Below, piece after piece: positions 10,791-22,880 of a DNA stretch of 64,000 nt. The notes under the pieces were generated by a model, which did no database searches, was not told the DNA's origin, and worked only from the letters and a program-made list of their open reading frames with translations. The DNA comes from Eutreptiella sp. 'Long Island Sound 2002'. Taxonomy: Eukaryota > Euglenozoa > Euglenophyceae > Eutreptiales > Eutreptiaceae. The position numbers were made by a program, and so were the translations under genes. Location: contig OZ038378.1 of assembly GCA_964036045.1 (NCBI GenBank), positions 160,340,576 to 160,404,575 of the forward strand. The letters run 5' to 3'. Within the stretch, counting starts at the first letter, position 1; each line of letters begins with the position of its first letter.

Positions 10791-13700
10791 AATTGGGACT
10801 AAGTGGGACCAAGTGGAAATAGGTGGCGAAAACTGGGGAAAACGGGGACTAAGTGGGACCAAGTGGAAACAGATGGGGAAAACTGGGAAAAATTGGGACT
10901 AAGTGGGACCAAGTGGAAACAGGTGGGGAAAGCTAGGAAAAATTGGGACCAAGTGGAACCAAGTGGAAACAGGTGGGGAAAACTGGGGAAAATTCGGACT
11001 AAGTGGGACAAAGTGGAAACGGGTGGGGAAAACTGGGAAAAATTGGGCCTAAGTGGGACCAAGTGGAAACAGGTGGGGAAAACTGAGGAAAATTGGGACT
11101 AAGTGGGACCAAGTGGAAACTGGTGGGGAAAACTGGGAAAAATTGGGACTAAGTGGGACCAAGTGGAAACAGGTGGGGAAAACTGGGAAAAATTGGGACT
11201 AAGTGGGACCAAGTGGAAACGGGTGGGGAAAACTTGGAAAAATTGGGACTAGGTTGTACCAGGTGGAAACAGGTGGGGAAAGCTGGGAAAAATTGGGACT
11301 AAGTTGGACCAAGTGGAAACAGGTGGGGAAAACTGGGGGAAATTGGGACTAAGTTGGACCAAGTGGAAACAGGTGGGGAAAGCTGGGGAAAATTGGGACC
11401 AAGTGGGACCAAGTGGAAACAGGTGGGGAAAACTAGGAAAAATTTGGACTAAGTGGGGCGAAGTGGGAACAGGTGGAGAAAATTGGGAAAAATTGGGACC
11501 AAGTGGGACCAAGTGGAAACAGGTGGGGAAAACTGGGAAAAATTGGGACTAAGTGGGACCAAGTGGAAATAGGTGGGGAAAATTGGGGGAAATTGGGACT
11601 AAGTGGGACCAAGTGGAAACAGGTGGGGAAAACTGGGAAAAATTGGGACTAAGTGGGACCAAGTGGAAACAGGTGGGGAAAACTGGGGAAAATTGGGACT
11701 AAGTGGGACCAAGTGGAAACGGGTGGGGAAAATTGGGAGAAATTGGGACTAAGTGGGACGAAGTGGAAACAGGTGGGGAAATCTGGGAAAAATTGGGACT
11801 AAGTGGGACCAAGTGGAAACACGTGGGGAAAACTGGCAAAAATTGGGACTAACCGGGACCAAGTGGAAACAGGTGGGGAAAACAGGAAAAAATTTGGACC
11901 AAGTGGGACCAAGTGGAAACAGGTGGGGAAACCTGGGAAAAATTGGGACTAAGTGGGACCAAGTGCAAACAGGTGGGGAAAACTGGGAAAAATTGGGACT
12001 AAGTGGGACCAAGTGGAAACAGGTGGGGAAAACTGGGGAAAATTGGGACTAAGTGGGACCAAGTGTAAACAGGTGGGGAAAACCGGGAAAAACTGGGACT
12101 AAGTGGGACCAAGTTGAAACAGGTGGGGAAAACTGGGAAAAATTGGGACTAAGTGGGACCAAGTTGAAACAGGTGGGGAAAACTGGCAAAAATTGGGACT
12201 AACTTGGACCAAGTGGAAACAGGTGGGGAAAATTGGGGGAAATTGGGACTATGTGGGACCAAGTGGAAACAGGTGGGGCAAACTAGGAAAAATTGGGACA
12301 AAGTGGGACCAAGTCGAAAGAGGTGGGGAAAACTGGGAAAAATTGGGACTAAGTTGGACCAAGTGGAAACAGGGGGGGGAAACTAGGAAAAATTGGGACA
12401 AGTGGGACCAAGTGGAAACATGTGGCGAAAACTGGGAAAAATTGGGACCAAGTGGGACCAGGTGGAAAGAGGTGGGAAAACTGGGAAAAATTGGGACTAA
12501 GTGGGACCAAGTGGAAAGAGGTGGGGAAAACTGGGGAAAATTGGGACTAAGTGGGACCAAGTGGAAACAGGTGGGGAAAACTGGGAAAAATTGGGACTGA
12601 GTGGAACCAAGTGGAAACAGGGGGGGAAAACTAGGAAAAATTGGGACAAGTGGGACCAAGAGGAAACAGGTGGGGAAAACTGGGAAAAATTGGGACCAAG
12701 TGGGACCAGGTGGAAACAGGTGGGAAAACTGGGAGAAATTGGGACTAAGTGGGACCAAGTGGAAACAAGTGGGGAAAACTGGGAAAAATTGGGACTGAGT
12801 GGGACCAAGTGGAAACAGGTGGGTAAAACTGGGAAAAATTGGGACTAAGTTGGACCAAGTGGAAACAGGTGGGGAAAACTGGGAAAAATTGGGACTAAGT
12901 TGGACCAAGTGGAAACAGGTGGGGAAAGCTGGGGAAAATTGGGACCAAGTGGGACCAAGTGGAAACAGGTGGGGAAAACTGGGAAAAATTGGGACTAAGT
13001 TGGACCAAGTGGAAACAGGTGGGGAAAGCTGGGGAAAATTGGGACCAAGTGGGACCAAGTGGAAACAGGTGGGGAAAATTGGGAAAAATTGGGACTAAGT
13101 GGGGCGACGTGGAAACAGGTGGGGAAAAGTGGGAAAAATTGGGACCAAGTGGGACCGAGTGGAAACAGGTGGGGAAACCTGGGAAGAATTGGGACTAAGT
13201 TGGACCAAGTGGAAACAGGTGGGGAAAACTGGGAAAAATTGGGACTAAGTGGGACCAAGTGGAAACGAGTGGGGAAAACTTGGGAAAATTGGGACTAAGT
13301 TGGACCAGGTGGAAACAGGTGGGGAAAACTGGGAAAAATTGGGACTAAGTTGGACCAAGTGGAAACAGGTGGGGAAAACTGGGATAAATTGGGACCAAGT
13401 GGGACCAAGTGCAAACAGGTGGGGAAAACTGGGAAAAATTGGGATCAAGTGGGGCGAAGTGGAAACAGGTGGGGAAAAGTGGGAAAAATTGGGACCAAGT
13501 GGGACCAAGTGGAAACAGGTGGGGCAAGCCGGGAAAAATTGGGACTAAGTGGGACCAAGTGGAAACAGGTGGGGAAAACTGGGAAAAATTGGGACTAAGT
13601 GGGACCAAGTGGAAACAGGTGGGGAAAGCTGGGGAAAATTGGGACTGAGTGGGACCAAGTGGAAACAGGTGGGGAAAACTGGGAAAAATTGGGACTAAGT

Positions 13701-13897
13701 TGGACCAAGTGGAAACAGGTGGGGAAAACTGGGAAAAATTGGGACTAAGTTGGACCAAGTGGAAACAGGTGGGGAAAGATGGGGAAAATTGGGACCAAGT
13801 GGGACCAAGTGGAAACAGGTGGGGAAAACTGGGAAAAATTGGGACTAAGTGGGACCAGGTGGAAAGAGGTGGGAAAACTGGGAAAAATTGGGACTAA

Positions 13898-14742
13898 GTG
13901 GGACCAAGTGGAAACAGGTGGGGAAAACTGGGAAAAATTGGGACTAAGTGGGACCAAGTGGAAACAGGTGGGGAAAAGTGGGGAAAATTGGGACCAAGTG
14001 GGACCAAGTCGAAACAGGTGGGGAAAACTGGGAAAAATTGGGACCAAGTGGGACCAGGTGGAAACAGGTGGGAAAACTGGGGAAAATTGGGACTAAGTGG
14101 GACCAAGTGGAAACAGGTGGGGAAAACTGGGGAAAATTGGGACTGAGTGGGACCAAGTGGAAACAGGGGGGAAAACTGGGAAAAATTGGGACTAAGTGGG
14201 ACCAAGTGGAAACAGGTGGGGAAAAGTGGGAAAAATTGGGACCAAGTGGGACCAGGTGGAAACAGGTGGGAAAACTGGGGAAAATTGGGACTAAGTGGGA
14301 CCAAGTGGAAACAGGTGGGGAAAACTGGGAAAAATTGGGACTGAGTGGGACCAAGTGGAAACAGGTGGGGAAAAGTGGGGAAAATTGGGACCAAGTGGGA
14401 CCAAGTCGAAACAGGTGGGGAAAACTGGGAAAAATTGGGACCAAGTGGGACCAGGTGGAAACAGGTGGGAAAACTGGGGAAAATTGGGACTAAGTGGGAC
14501 CAAGTGGAAACAGGTGGGGAAAACTGGGGAAAATTGGGACTGAGTGGGACCAAGTGGAAACAGGGGGGAAAACTGGGAAAAATTGGGACTAAGTGGGACC
14601 AAGTGGAAACAGGTGGGGAAAAGTGGGAAAAATTGGGACCAAGTGGGACCAGGTGGAAACAGGTGGGAAAACTGGGGAAAATTGGGACTAAGTGGGACCA
14701 AGTGGAAACAGGTGGGGAAAACTGGGAAAAATTGGGACTGAG
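13898..14742 (+). repeat. 397 bp tandem duplication (8 monomers, -3 bp)
   Basis: Positions about 13898-14345 recur from about 14295 at a 397 bp offset. Markers include AAAAGTGGGG, ACCAAGTCGAAAC, ACCAGGTGG and a monomer with CAGGGGGGAAAACTGGG. The loss of 3 bp from 400 is explained by shortened G runs in three monomers. Confidence 0.88.
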
Positions 14743-14882
14743 TGGGACCAAGTGGAAACAGGGGGGGGAAACTAGGAAAAATTGGGACAAGTGGGACCAA
14801 GTGGAAACAGGTGGGGAAAACTGGGAAAAATTGGGCCTAAGTGGGACCAAGTGGAAACAGGTGGGGAAAACTGAGGAAAATT

Positions 14883-14912
14883 GGGACTAAGTGGAAACAG
14901 GTGGGGAAAACT
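14883..14912 (+). repeat. 30 bp monomer lacking two whole decamers
   Basis: This monomer reads decamers 1, 3 and 4 only. Decamer 2 (GGGACCAAGT) and decamer 5 (GGGAAAAATT) are missing, and the next monomer follows in phase. It shows that loss can occur in whole 10 bp steps. Confidence 0.9.
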
Positions 14913-15019
14913 GGGACTAAGTGGGACCAAGTGGAAACAGGTCGGGAAAACTGGGAAAAATTGGGACTAAGTGGGACCAAGTGGAAACGGGTGGGGAAAA
15001 CTTGGAAAAATTGGGACTA

Positions 15020-18000
15020 GGTTGTACTAGGTGGAAACAGGTGGGGAAAACTGGGAAAAATTGGGACTAAGTTGGACCAAGTGGAAACAGGTGGGGAAAA
15101 CTGGGGGAAATTGGGACTAAGTTGGACCAAGTGGAAACAGGTGGGGAAAGCTGGGGAAAATTGGGACCAAGTGGGACCAAGTGGAAACAGGTGGGGAAAA
15201 CTAGGAAAAATTTGGACTAAGTGGGGTGAAGTGGAAACAGGTGGAGAAAATTGGGAAAAATTGGGACCAAGTGGGACCAAGTGGAAACAGGTGGGGAAAA
15301 CTGGGAAAAATTGGGACTAAGTGGGACCAAGTGGAAATAGGTGGGGAAAGCTGGGAAAAACGGGGACTAAGTGGGACCAAGTGGAAACAGGTGGGGAAAA
15401 TTGGGGAAAATTGGGACTAAGTGGGACCAAGTGGAAACAGGTGGGGAAAACTGGGAAAAATTGGGACTAAGTGGGACCAAGTGGAAACAGGTGGGGAAAA
15501 CTGGGAAAAATTGGGACTAAGTGGGACCAAGTGGAAACGGGTGGGGAAAATTGGGAGAAATTGGGACTAAGTGGGACCAAGTGGAAACAGGTGGGGAAAT
15601 CTGGGAAAAATTGGGACTAAGTGGGACCAAGTGGAAACACGTGGGGGAAACTGGCAAAAATTGGGACTAAGTGGGACCAAGTGGAAACAGGTGGGGAAAA
15701 CTGGGGAAAATTGGGACTAAGTGGGACCAAGTGTAAACAGGTGGGGAAAACTGGGAAAAATTGGGACTAAGTGGGACCAAGTTGAAACAGGTGGTCAAAA
15801 CTGGCAAAAATTGGGACTAACTTGGACCAAGTGGAAACAGGTGGGGAAAATTGGGGGAAATTGGGAGTATGTGGGACCAAGTGGAAACAGGTGGGGCAAA
15901 CTAGGAAAAATTGGGACAAAGTGGGACGAAGTCGAAAGAGGTGGGGAAAACTGGGAGAAATTGGGACTAAGTGGGACCAAGTGGAAATAGGTGGGGAAAA
16001 CTGGGGAAAATTGGGACTAAGTTGGACCAAGTGGAAACAGGTGGGGAAAAGTGGGGAAAATTGGGACAAGTGGGACCAAGTGGAAACAGGTGGCGAAAAC
16101 TGGGAAAAATTGGGACCAAGTGGGACCAGGTGGAAAGAGGTGGGAAAACTGGGAAAAATTGGGACTAAGTGGGACCAAGTGGAAAGAGGTGGGGAAAACT
16201 GGGGAAAATTGGGACTAAGTGGGACCAAGTGGAAACAGGTGGGGAAAACTGGGAAAAATTGGGACTGAGTGGAACCAAGTGGAAACAGGGGGGGAAAACT
16301 AGGAAAAATTGGGACAAGTGGGACCAAGTGGAAACAGGTGGGGAAAACTGGGAAAAATTGGGACCAAGTGGGACCAGGTGGAAACAGGTGGGAAAACTGG
16401 GAGAAATTGGGACTAAGTGGGACCAAGTGGAAACAGGTGGGGAAAACTGCGAAAAATTGGGACTGAGTGGGACCAAGTGGAAACAGGTGGGGAAAACTGG
16501 GTAAAATTGGGACTAAGTGGGACCAATTGGAAACAGGTGGGAAAAACTGGGAAAAATTGGGACTAAGTTGGACCAAGTGGAAACAGGTGGGGAAAGCTGG
16601 GGAAAATTGGGACCAAGTGGGACCAAGTGGAAACAGGTGGGGAAAACTGGGAAAAATTGGGACTAAGTTGGACCAAGTGGAAACAGGTGGGGAAAGATGG
16701 GGAAAATTGGGACCAAGTGGGACCAAGTGGAAACAGGTGGGGAAAACTGGGAAAAATTGGGACTAAGTGGGACCAGGTGGAAAGAGGTGGGAAAACTGGG
16801 AAAAATTGGGACTAAGTGGGACCAAGTGGAAACAGGTGGGGAAAACTGGGAAAAATTGGGACTAAGTGGGACCAAGTGGAAACAGGTGGGGAAAAGTGGG
16901 GAAAATTGGGACCAAGTGGGACCAAGTCGAAACAGGTGGGGAAAACTGGGAAAAATTGGGACCAAGTGGGACCACGTGGAAACAGGTGGGAAAACTGGGG
17001 AAAATTGGGACTAAGTGGGACCAAGTGGAAACAGGTGGGGAAAACTGGGGAAAATTGGGACTGAGTGGGACCAAGTGGAAACAGCGGGGAAAACTGGGAA
17101 AAATTGGGACTAAGTGGGACCAAGTGGAAACAGGTGGGGAAAAGTGGGAAAAATTGGGACCAAGTGGGACCAGGTGGAAACAGGTGGGAAAACTGTGGAA
17201 AATTGGGACTAAGTGGGACCAAGTGGAAACAGGTGGGGAAAACTGGGAAAAATTGGGACTGAGTGGGACCAAGTGGAAACAGGGGGGGGGGGGAAACTAG
17301 GAAAAATTGGGACTAGGTTGTACCAGGTGGAAACAGGTGGGGAAAACTGAGAAAAATTGGGACTAAGTTGGACCAAGTGGAAACAGGTGGGGAAAACTGG
17401 GGGAAATTGGGACCAAGTTGGACCAAGTGGAAACAGGTGGGGAAAGCTGGGGAAAATTGGGACCAAGTGGGACCAAGTGGAAACAGGTGGGGAAAACTAG
17501 GAAAAATTTGGACTAAGTGGGGCGAAGTGGAAACAGGTGGAGAAAATTGGGGAAAATTGGGACCAAGTGGGACCAAGTGGAAACAGGTGGGGAAAACTGG
17601 GAAAAATTGGGACTAAGTGGGACCAAGTGGAAATAGGTGGGGAAAACTGGGAAAAACGGGGACTAAGTGGGACCAAGTGGAAACAGGTGGGGAAAATTGG
17701 GGAAAATTGGGACTAAGTGGGACCAAGTGGAAACAGGTGGGGAAAACTGGGAAAAATTGGGACTAAGTGGGACCAAGTGGAAACAGGTGGGGAAAACTGG
17801 GAAAAATTGGGACTAAGTGGGACCAAGTGGAAACGGCCGGGGAAAATTGGGAGAAATTGGGACTAAGTGGGACCAAGTGGAAACAGGTGGGGAAATCTGG
17901 GAAAAATTGGGACTAAGTGGGACCAAGTGGAAACACGTGGGGAAAACTGGCAAAAATTGGGACTAAGTGGGACCAAGTGGAAACAGGTGGGGAAAACTGG

Positions 18001-20935
18001 GGAAAATTGGGACTAAGTGGGACCAAGTGTAAACAGGTGGGGAAAACTGGGAAAAATTGGGACTAAGTGGGACCAAGTTGAAACAGGTGGTCAAAACTGG
18101 CAAAAATTGGGACTAACTTGGACCAAGTGGAAACAGGTGGGGAAAATTGGGGGAAATTGGGAGTATGTGGGACCAAGTGGAAACAGGTGGGGCAAACTAG
18201 GAAAAATTGGGACAAAGTGGGACCAAGTCGAAAGAGGTGGGGAAAACTGGGAGAAATTGGGACTAAGTGGGACCAAGTGGAAATAGGTGGGGAAAATTGG
18301 GGGAAATTGGGACTAAGTTGGACCAAGTGGAAACAGGTGGGGAAAAGTGGGGAAAATTGGGACAAGTGGGACCAAGTGGAAACAGGTGGCGAAAACTGGG
18401 AAAAATTGGGACCAAGTGGGACCAGGTGGAAAGAGGTGGGAAAACTGGGGAAAATTGGGACTAAGTGGGACCAAGTGGAAACAGGTGGGGAAAACTGGGA
18501 AAAATTGGGACTAAGTGGGACCAGGTGGAAACAGGTGGGAAAACTGGGAGAAATTGGGACTAAGTGGGACCAAGTGGAAACAGGTGGGGAAAACTGGGAA
18601 AAATTGGGACTGAGTCGGACCAAGTGGAAACAGGTGGGGAAAACTGGGAAAAATTGGGACTAAGTTGGACCAAGTGGAAACAGGTGGGGAAAGCTGGGGA
18701 AAATTGGGACCAAGTGGGACCAAGTGGAAACAGGTGGGGAAAACTGGGAAAAATTGGGAGTGAGTTGGACCAAGTGGAAACAGGTGGGGGAAGCTGGGGA
18801 AAATTGGGACCAAGTGGGACCAAGTGGAAACAGGTGGGGAAAATTGGGAAAAATTGGGACTAAGTGGGGCGAAGTGGAAACAGGTGGGGAAAAGTGGGAA
18901 AAATTGGGACTGAGTGGGACCAAGTGGAAACAGGTGGGGAAAACTTGGAAAAATTGGGACTAAGTTGGACCAAGTGGAAACAGGTGGGGAAAACTGGGAA
19001 AAATTGGGACTAAGTGGGACCAAGTGGAAACAAGTGGGGAAAACTGGGAAAAATTGGGACTAAGTTGGACCAAGTGGAAACAGGTGGGGAAAGCTGGGGA
19101 AAATTGGGACCAAGTGGGACCAAGTGGAAACGAGTGGGGAAAACTGGGGAAAATTGGGACCAAGTGGGACCAAGTGGAAACAGGTGGGGAAAACTGGGAA
19201 AAATTGAGACTAAGTGGGGCGAAGTGGAAACGGGTGGGGAAAAGTGGGAAAAATTGGGACCAAGTGGGACCGAGTGGAAACAGGTGGGGAAACCTGGGAA
19301 GAATTGGGACTAAGTTGGACCAAGTGGAAACAAATGGGGAAAACTGGGGAAAATTGGGACTAAGTGGGACCAAGTGGAAACGAGTGGGGAAAACTTGGAA
19401 AAATTGGGACTAAGTTGGACCAGGTGGAAACAGGTGGGGAAAACTGGGAAAAATTGGGACTAAGTTGGACCAAGTGGAAACAGGTGGGGAAAGCTGGGGA
19501 AAATTGGGACCAAGTGGGACCAAGTGCAAACAGGTGGGGAAAACTGGGAAAAATTGGGACTAAGTGGGGCGAAGTGGAAACAGGTGGGGAAAAGTGGGAA
19601 AAATTGGGACCAAGTGGGACCAAGTGGAAACAGGTGGGGCAAGCCGTGAAAAATTGGGACTAAGTGGGACCAAGTGGAAACAGGTGGGGAAAACTGGGAA
19701 AAATTGGGACTAAGTGGGACCAAGTGGAAACAGGTGGGGAAAGCTGGGAAAAATTGGGACTGAGTGGCACCAAGTGGAAACAGGTGGGGAAAACTAGGAA
19801 AAATTGGGACTAAGTTGGACCAAGTGGAAACAGGTGGGGAAAACTGGGAAAAATTGGGACTAAGTTGGACCAAGTGGAAACAGGTGGGGAAAGATGGGGA
19901 AAATTGGGACCAAGTGGGACCAAGTGGAAACAGGTGGGGAAAACTGGGAAAAATTGGAACCAAGTGGGACCAGGTGGAAAGAGGTGGGAAAACTGGGAAA
20001 AATTTGGACTAAGTGGGGCGAAGTGGAAACAGGTGGAGAAAATTGGGGAAAATTGGGACCAAGTGGGACCAAGTGGAAACAGGTGGGAAAAATTGGGACT
20101 AAGTGGGACCAAGTGGAAATAGGTGGGGAAAACTGGGAAAAACGGGGACTAAGTGGGACCAAGTGGAAACAGGTGGGGAAAATTGGGGAAAATCGGGACT
20201 AAGTGGGACCAAGTGGAAACAGGTGGGGAAAACTGGGAAAAATTGGGACTAAGTGGGACCAAGTGGAAACAGGTGGGGAAAACTGGGAAAAATTGGGACT
20301 AAGTGGGACCAAGTGGAAACGGGTGGGGAAAATTGGGAGAAATTGGGACTAAGTGGGACCAAGTGGAAACAGGTGGGGAAATCTGGGAAAAATTGGGACT
20401 AAGTGGGACCAAGTGGAAACACGTGGGGAAAACTGGCAAAAATTGGGACTAAGTGGGACCAAGTGGAAACAGGTGGGGAAAACTGGGGAAAATTGGGACT
20501 AAGTGGGACCAAGTGTAAACAGGTGGGGAAAACTGGGAAAAATTGGGACTAAGTGGGACCAAGTTGAAACAGGTGGTCAAAACTGGCAAAAATTGGGACT
20601 AACTTGGACCAAGTGGAAACAGGTGGGGAAAATTGGGGGAAATTGGGAGTATGTGGGACCAAGTGGAAACAGGTGGGGCAAACTAGGAAAAATTGGGACA
20701 AAGTGGGACCAAGTCGAAAGAGGTGGGGAAAACTGGGAGAAATTGGGACTAAGTGGGACCAAGTGGAAATAGGTGGGGAAAACTGGGGAAAATTGGGACT
20801 AAGTTGGACCAAGTGGAAACAGGTGGGGAAAAGTGGGGAAAATTGGGACAAGTGGGACCAAGTGGAAACAGGTGGCGAAAACTGGGAAAAATTGGGACCA
20901 AGTGGGACCAGGTGGAAAGAGGTGGGAAAACTGGG
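15020..20935 (+). repeat. About 2.3-2.5 kb higher-order unit, three partial copies
   Basis: Positions about 15020-16150 recur at about 17316-18447 (offset 2296), and about 17617-18447 recur at about 20103-20933 (offset 2486). All three carry the marker group with GTGTAAACAGG, GTTGAAACAGGTGGTCAAAACTGG, ACTAACTTGG, GAGTATGTGGG and GTCGAAAGAGG. Between the marker groups the copies diverge in monomer content, so this is a mosaic higher-order unit and not a simple repeat. Confidence 0.85.
17281..17293 (+). repeat. G12 homopolymer in a variant monomer
   Basis: The GGTGGGG of decamers 3-4 has become an uninterrupted run of 12 G followed by AAACTAGG. This is the longest G run I found in the window. 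It belongs to the recurrent G-run variant seen elsewhere with 7 to 11 G. Confidence 0.9.
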
Positions 20936-21679
20936 GAAAATTGGGACTAAGTGGGACCAAGTGGAAACAGGTGGGGAAAACTGGGAAAAATTGGGACTGA
21001 GTGGAACCAAGTGGAAACAGGTGGGGAAAACTAGGAAAAATTGGGACAAGTGGGACCAAGTGGAAACAGGTGGGGAAATCTGGGAAAAATTGGGACTAAG
21101 TGGGACCAGGTGGAAACAGGTGGGAAAACTGGGAGAAATTGGGACTAAGTGGGACCAAGTGGAAACAGGTGGGGAAAACTGGGAAAAATTGGGACTGAGT
21201 GGGACCAAGTGGAAACAGGTGGGGAAAACTGGGAAAAATTGGGACTAAGTTGGACCAAGTGGAAACAGGTGGGGAAAGCTGGGGAAAATTGGGACCAAGT
21301 GGGACCAAGTCGAAACAGGTGGGGAAAACTTGGAAAAATTGGGACTAAGTTGGACCAAGTGGAAACAGGTGGGGAAAACTGGGAAAAATTGGGACTAAGT
21401 GGGACCAAGTGGAAACAAGTGGGGAAAACTGGGAAAAATTGGGACTAAGTTGGACCAAGTGGAAACAGGTGGGGAAAGCTGGGGAAAATTGGGACCAAGT
21501 GGGACCAAGTGGAAACGAGTGGGGAAAACTGGGGAAAATTGGGACCAAGTGGGACCAAGTGGAAACAGGTGGGGAAAACTGGGAAAAATTGAGACTAAGT
21601 GGGGCGAAGTGGAAACGGGTGGGGAAAAGTGGGAAAAATTGGGACCAAGTGGGACCGAGTGGAAACAGGTGGGGAAACC

Positions 21680-22880
21680 TGGGAAGAATTGGGACTAAGT
21701 TGGACCAAGTGGAAACAGGTGGGGAAAACTGGGAAAAATTGGGACTAAGTGGGACCAAGTGGAAACGAGTGGGGAAAACTTGGAAAAATTGGGACTAAGT
21801 TGGACCAGGTGGAAACAGGTGGGGAAAACTGGGAAAAATTGGGACTAAGTTGGACCAAGTGGAAACAGGTGGGGAAAGCTGGGGAAAATTGGGACCAAGT
21901 GGGACCAAGTGCAAACAGGTGGGGAAAACTGGGAAAAATTGGGACTAAGTGGGGCGAAGTGGAAACAGGTGGGGAAAAGTGGGAAAAATTGGGACCAAGT
22001 GGGACCAAGTGGAAACAGGTGGGGCAAGCCGTGAAAAATTGGGACTAAGTGGGACCAAGTGGAAACAGGTGGGGAAAACTGGGAAAAATTGGGACTAAGT
22101 GGGACCAAGTGGAAACAGGTGGGGAAAGCTGGGAAAAATTGGGACTGAGTGGGACCAAGTGGAAACAGGTGGGGAAAACTAGGAAAAATTGGGACTAAGT
22201 TGGACCAAGTGGAAACAGGTGGGGAAAACTGGGAAAAATTGGGACTAAGTTGGACCAAGTGGAAACAGGTGGGGAAAACTGGGAAGAATTGGGACTAAGT
22301 TGGACCAAGTGGAAACAGGTGGGGAAAACTGGGAAAAATTGGGACTAAGTGGGACCAAGTGGAAACGAGTGGGGAAAACTTGGAAAAATTGGGACTAAGT
22401 TGGACCAGGTGGAAACAGGTGGGGAAAACTGGGAAAAATTGGGACTAAGTTGGACCAAGTGGAAACAGGTGGGGAAAGCTGGGGAAAATTGGGACCAAGT
22501 GGGACCAAGTGCAAACAGGTGGGGAAAACTGGGAAAAATTGGGACTAAGTGGGGCGAAGTGGAAACAGGTGGGGAAAAGTGGGAAAAATTGGGACCAAGT
22601 GGGACCAAGTGGAAACAGGTGGGGCAAGCCGTGAAAAATTGGGACTAAGTGGGACCAAGTGGAAACAGGTGGGGAAAACTGGGAAAAATTGGGACTAAGT
22701 GGGACCAAGTGGAAACAGGTGGGGAAAGCTGGGAAAAATTGGGACTGAGTGGGACCAAGTGGAAACAGGTGGGGAAAACTAGGAAAAATTGGGACTAAGT
22801 TGGACCAAGTGGAAAAAGGTGGGGAAAACTGGGAAAAATTGGGACTAAGTTGGACCAAGTGGAAACAGGTGGGGAAAGAT
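21680..22880 (+). repeat. 600 bp tandem duplication (12 monomers)
   Basis: Positions about 21680-22280 recur at about 22280-22880 at an offset of exactly 600 bp. Markers are GGGAAGAATT, AACGAGTGG, ACCAGGTGG, GTGCAAACAGG, GGGGCGAAGTGG and GGGGCAAGCCGTG. One visible substitution separates the copies (GGAAACAGG to GGAAAAAGG near 22815). Related copies of the same group begin near 19360, 24189 and 25735. Confidence 0.9.

Noticed and set aside
13060-13110. CENP-B box, because TGGAAACGGG in some monomers matches the 3' half of the box
   Set aside because: The essential TTCG half is missing. The bases before TGGAAAC read CCAAG or GCGAAG, so the core pattern TTCGNNNNANNCGGG is not met. Centromere identity cannot be argued from this.
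17281-17293. Transcription terminator or regulatory meaning for the long G or C runs
   Set aside because: They recur as part of one inherited variant monomer and vary in length like slippage tracts. No transcript structure supports a regulatory role.
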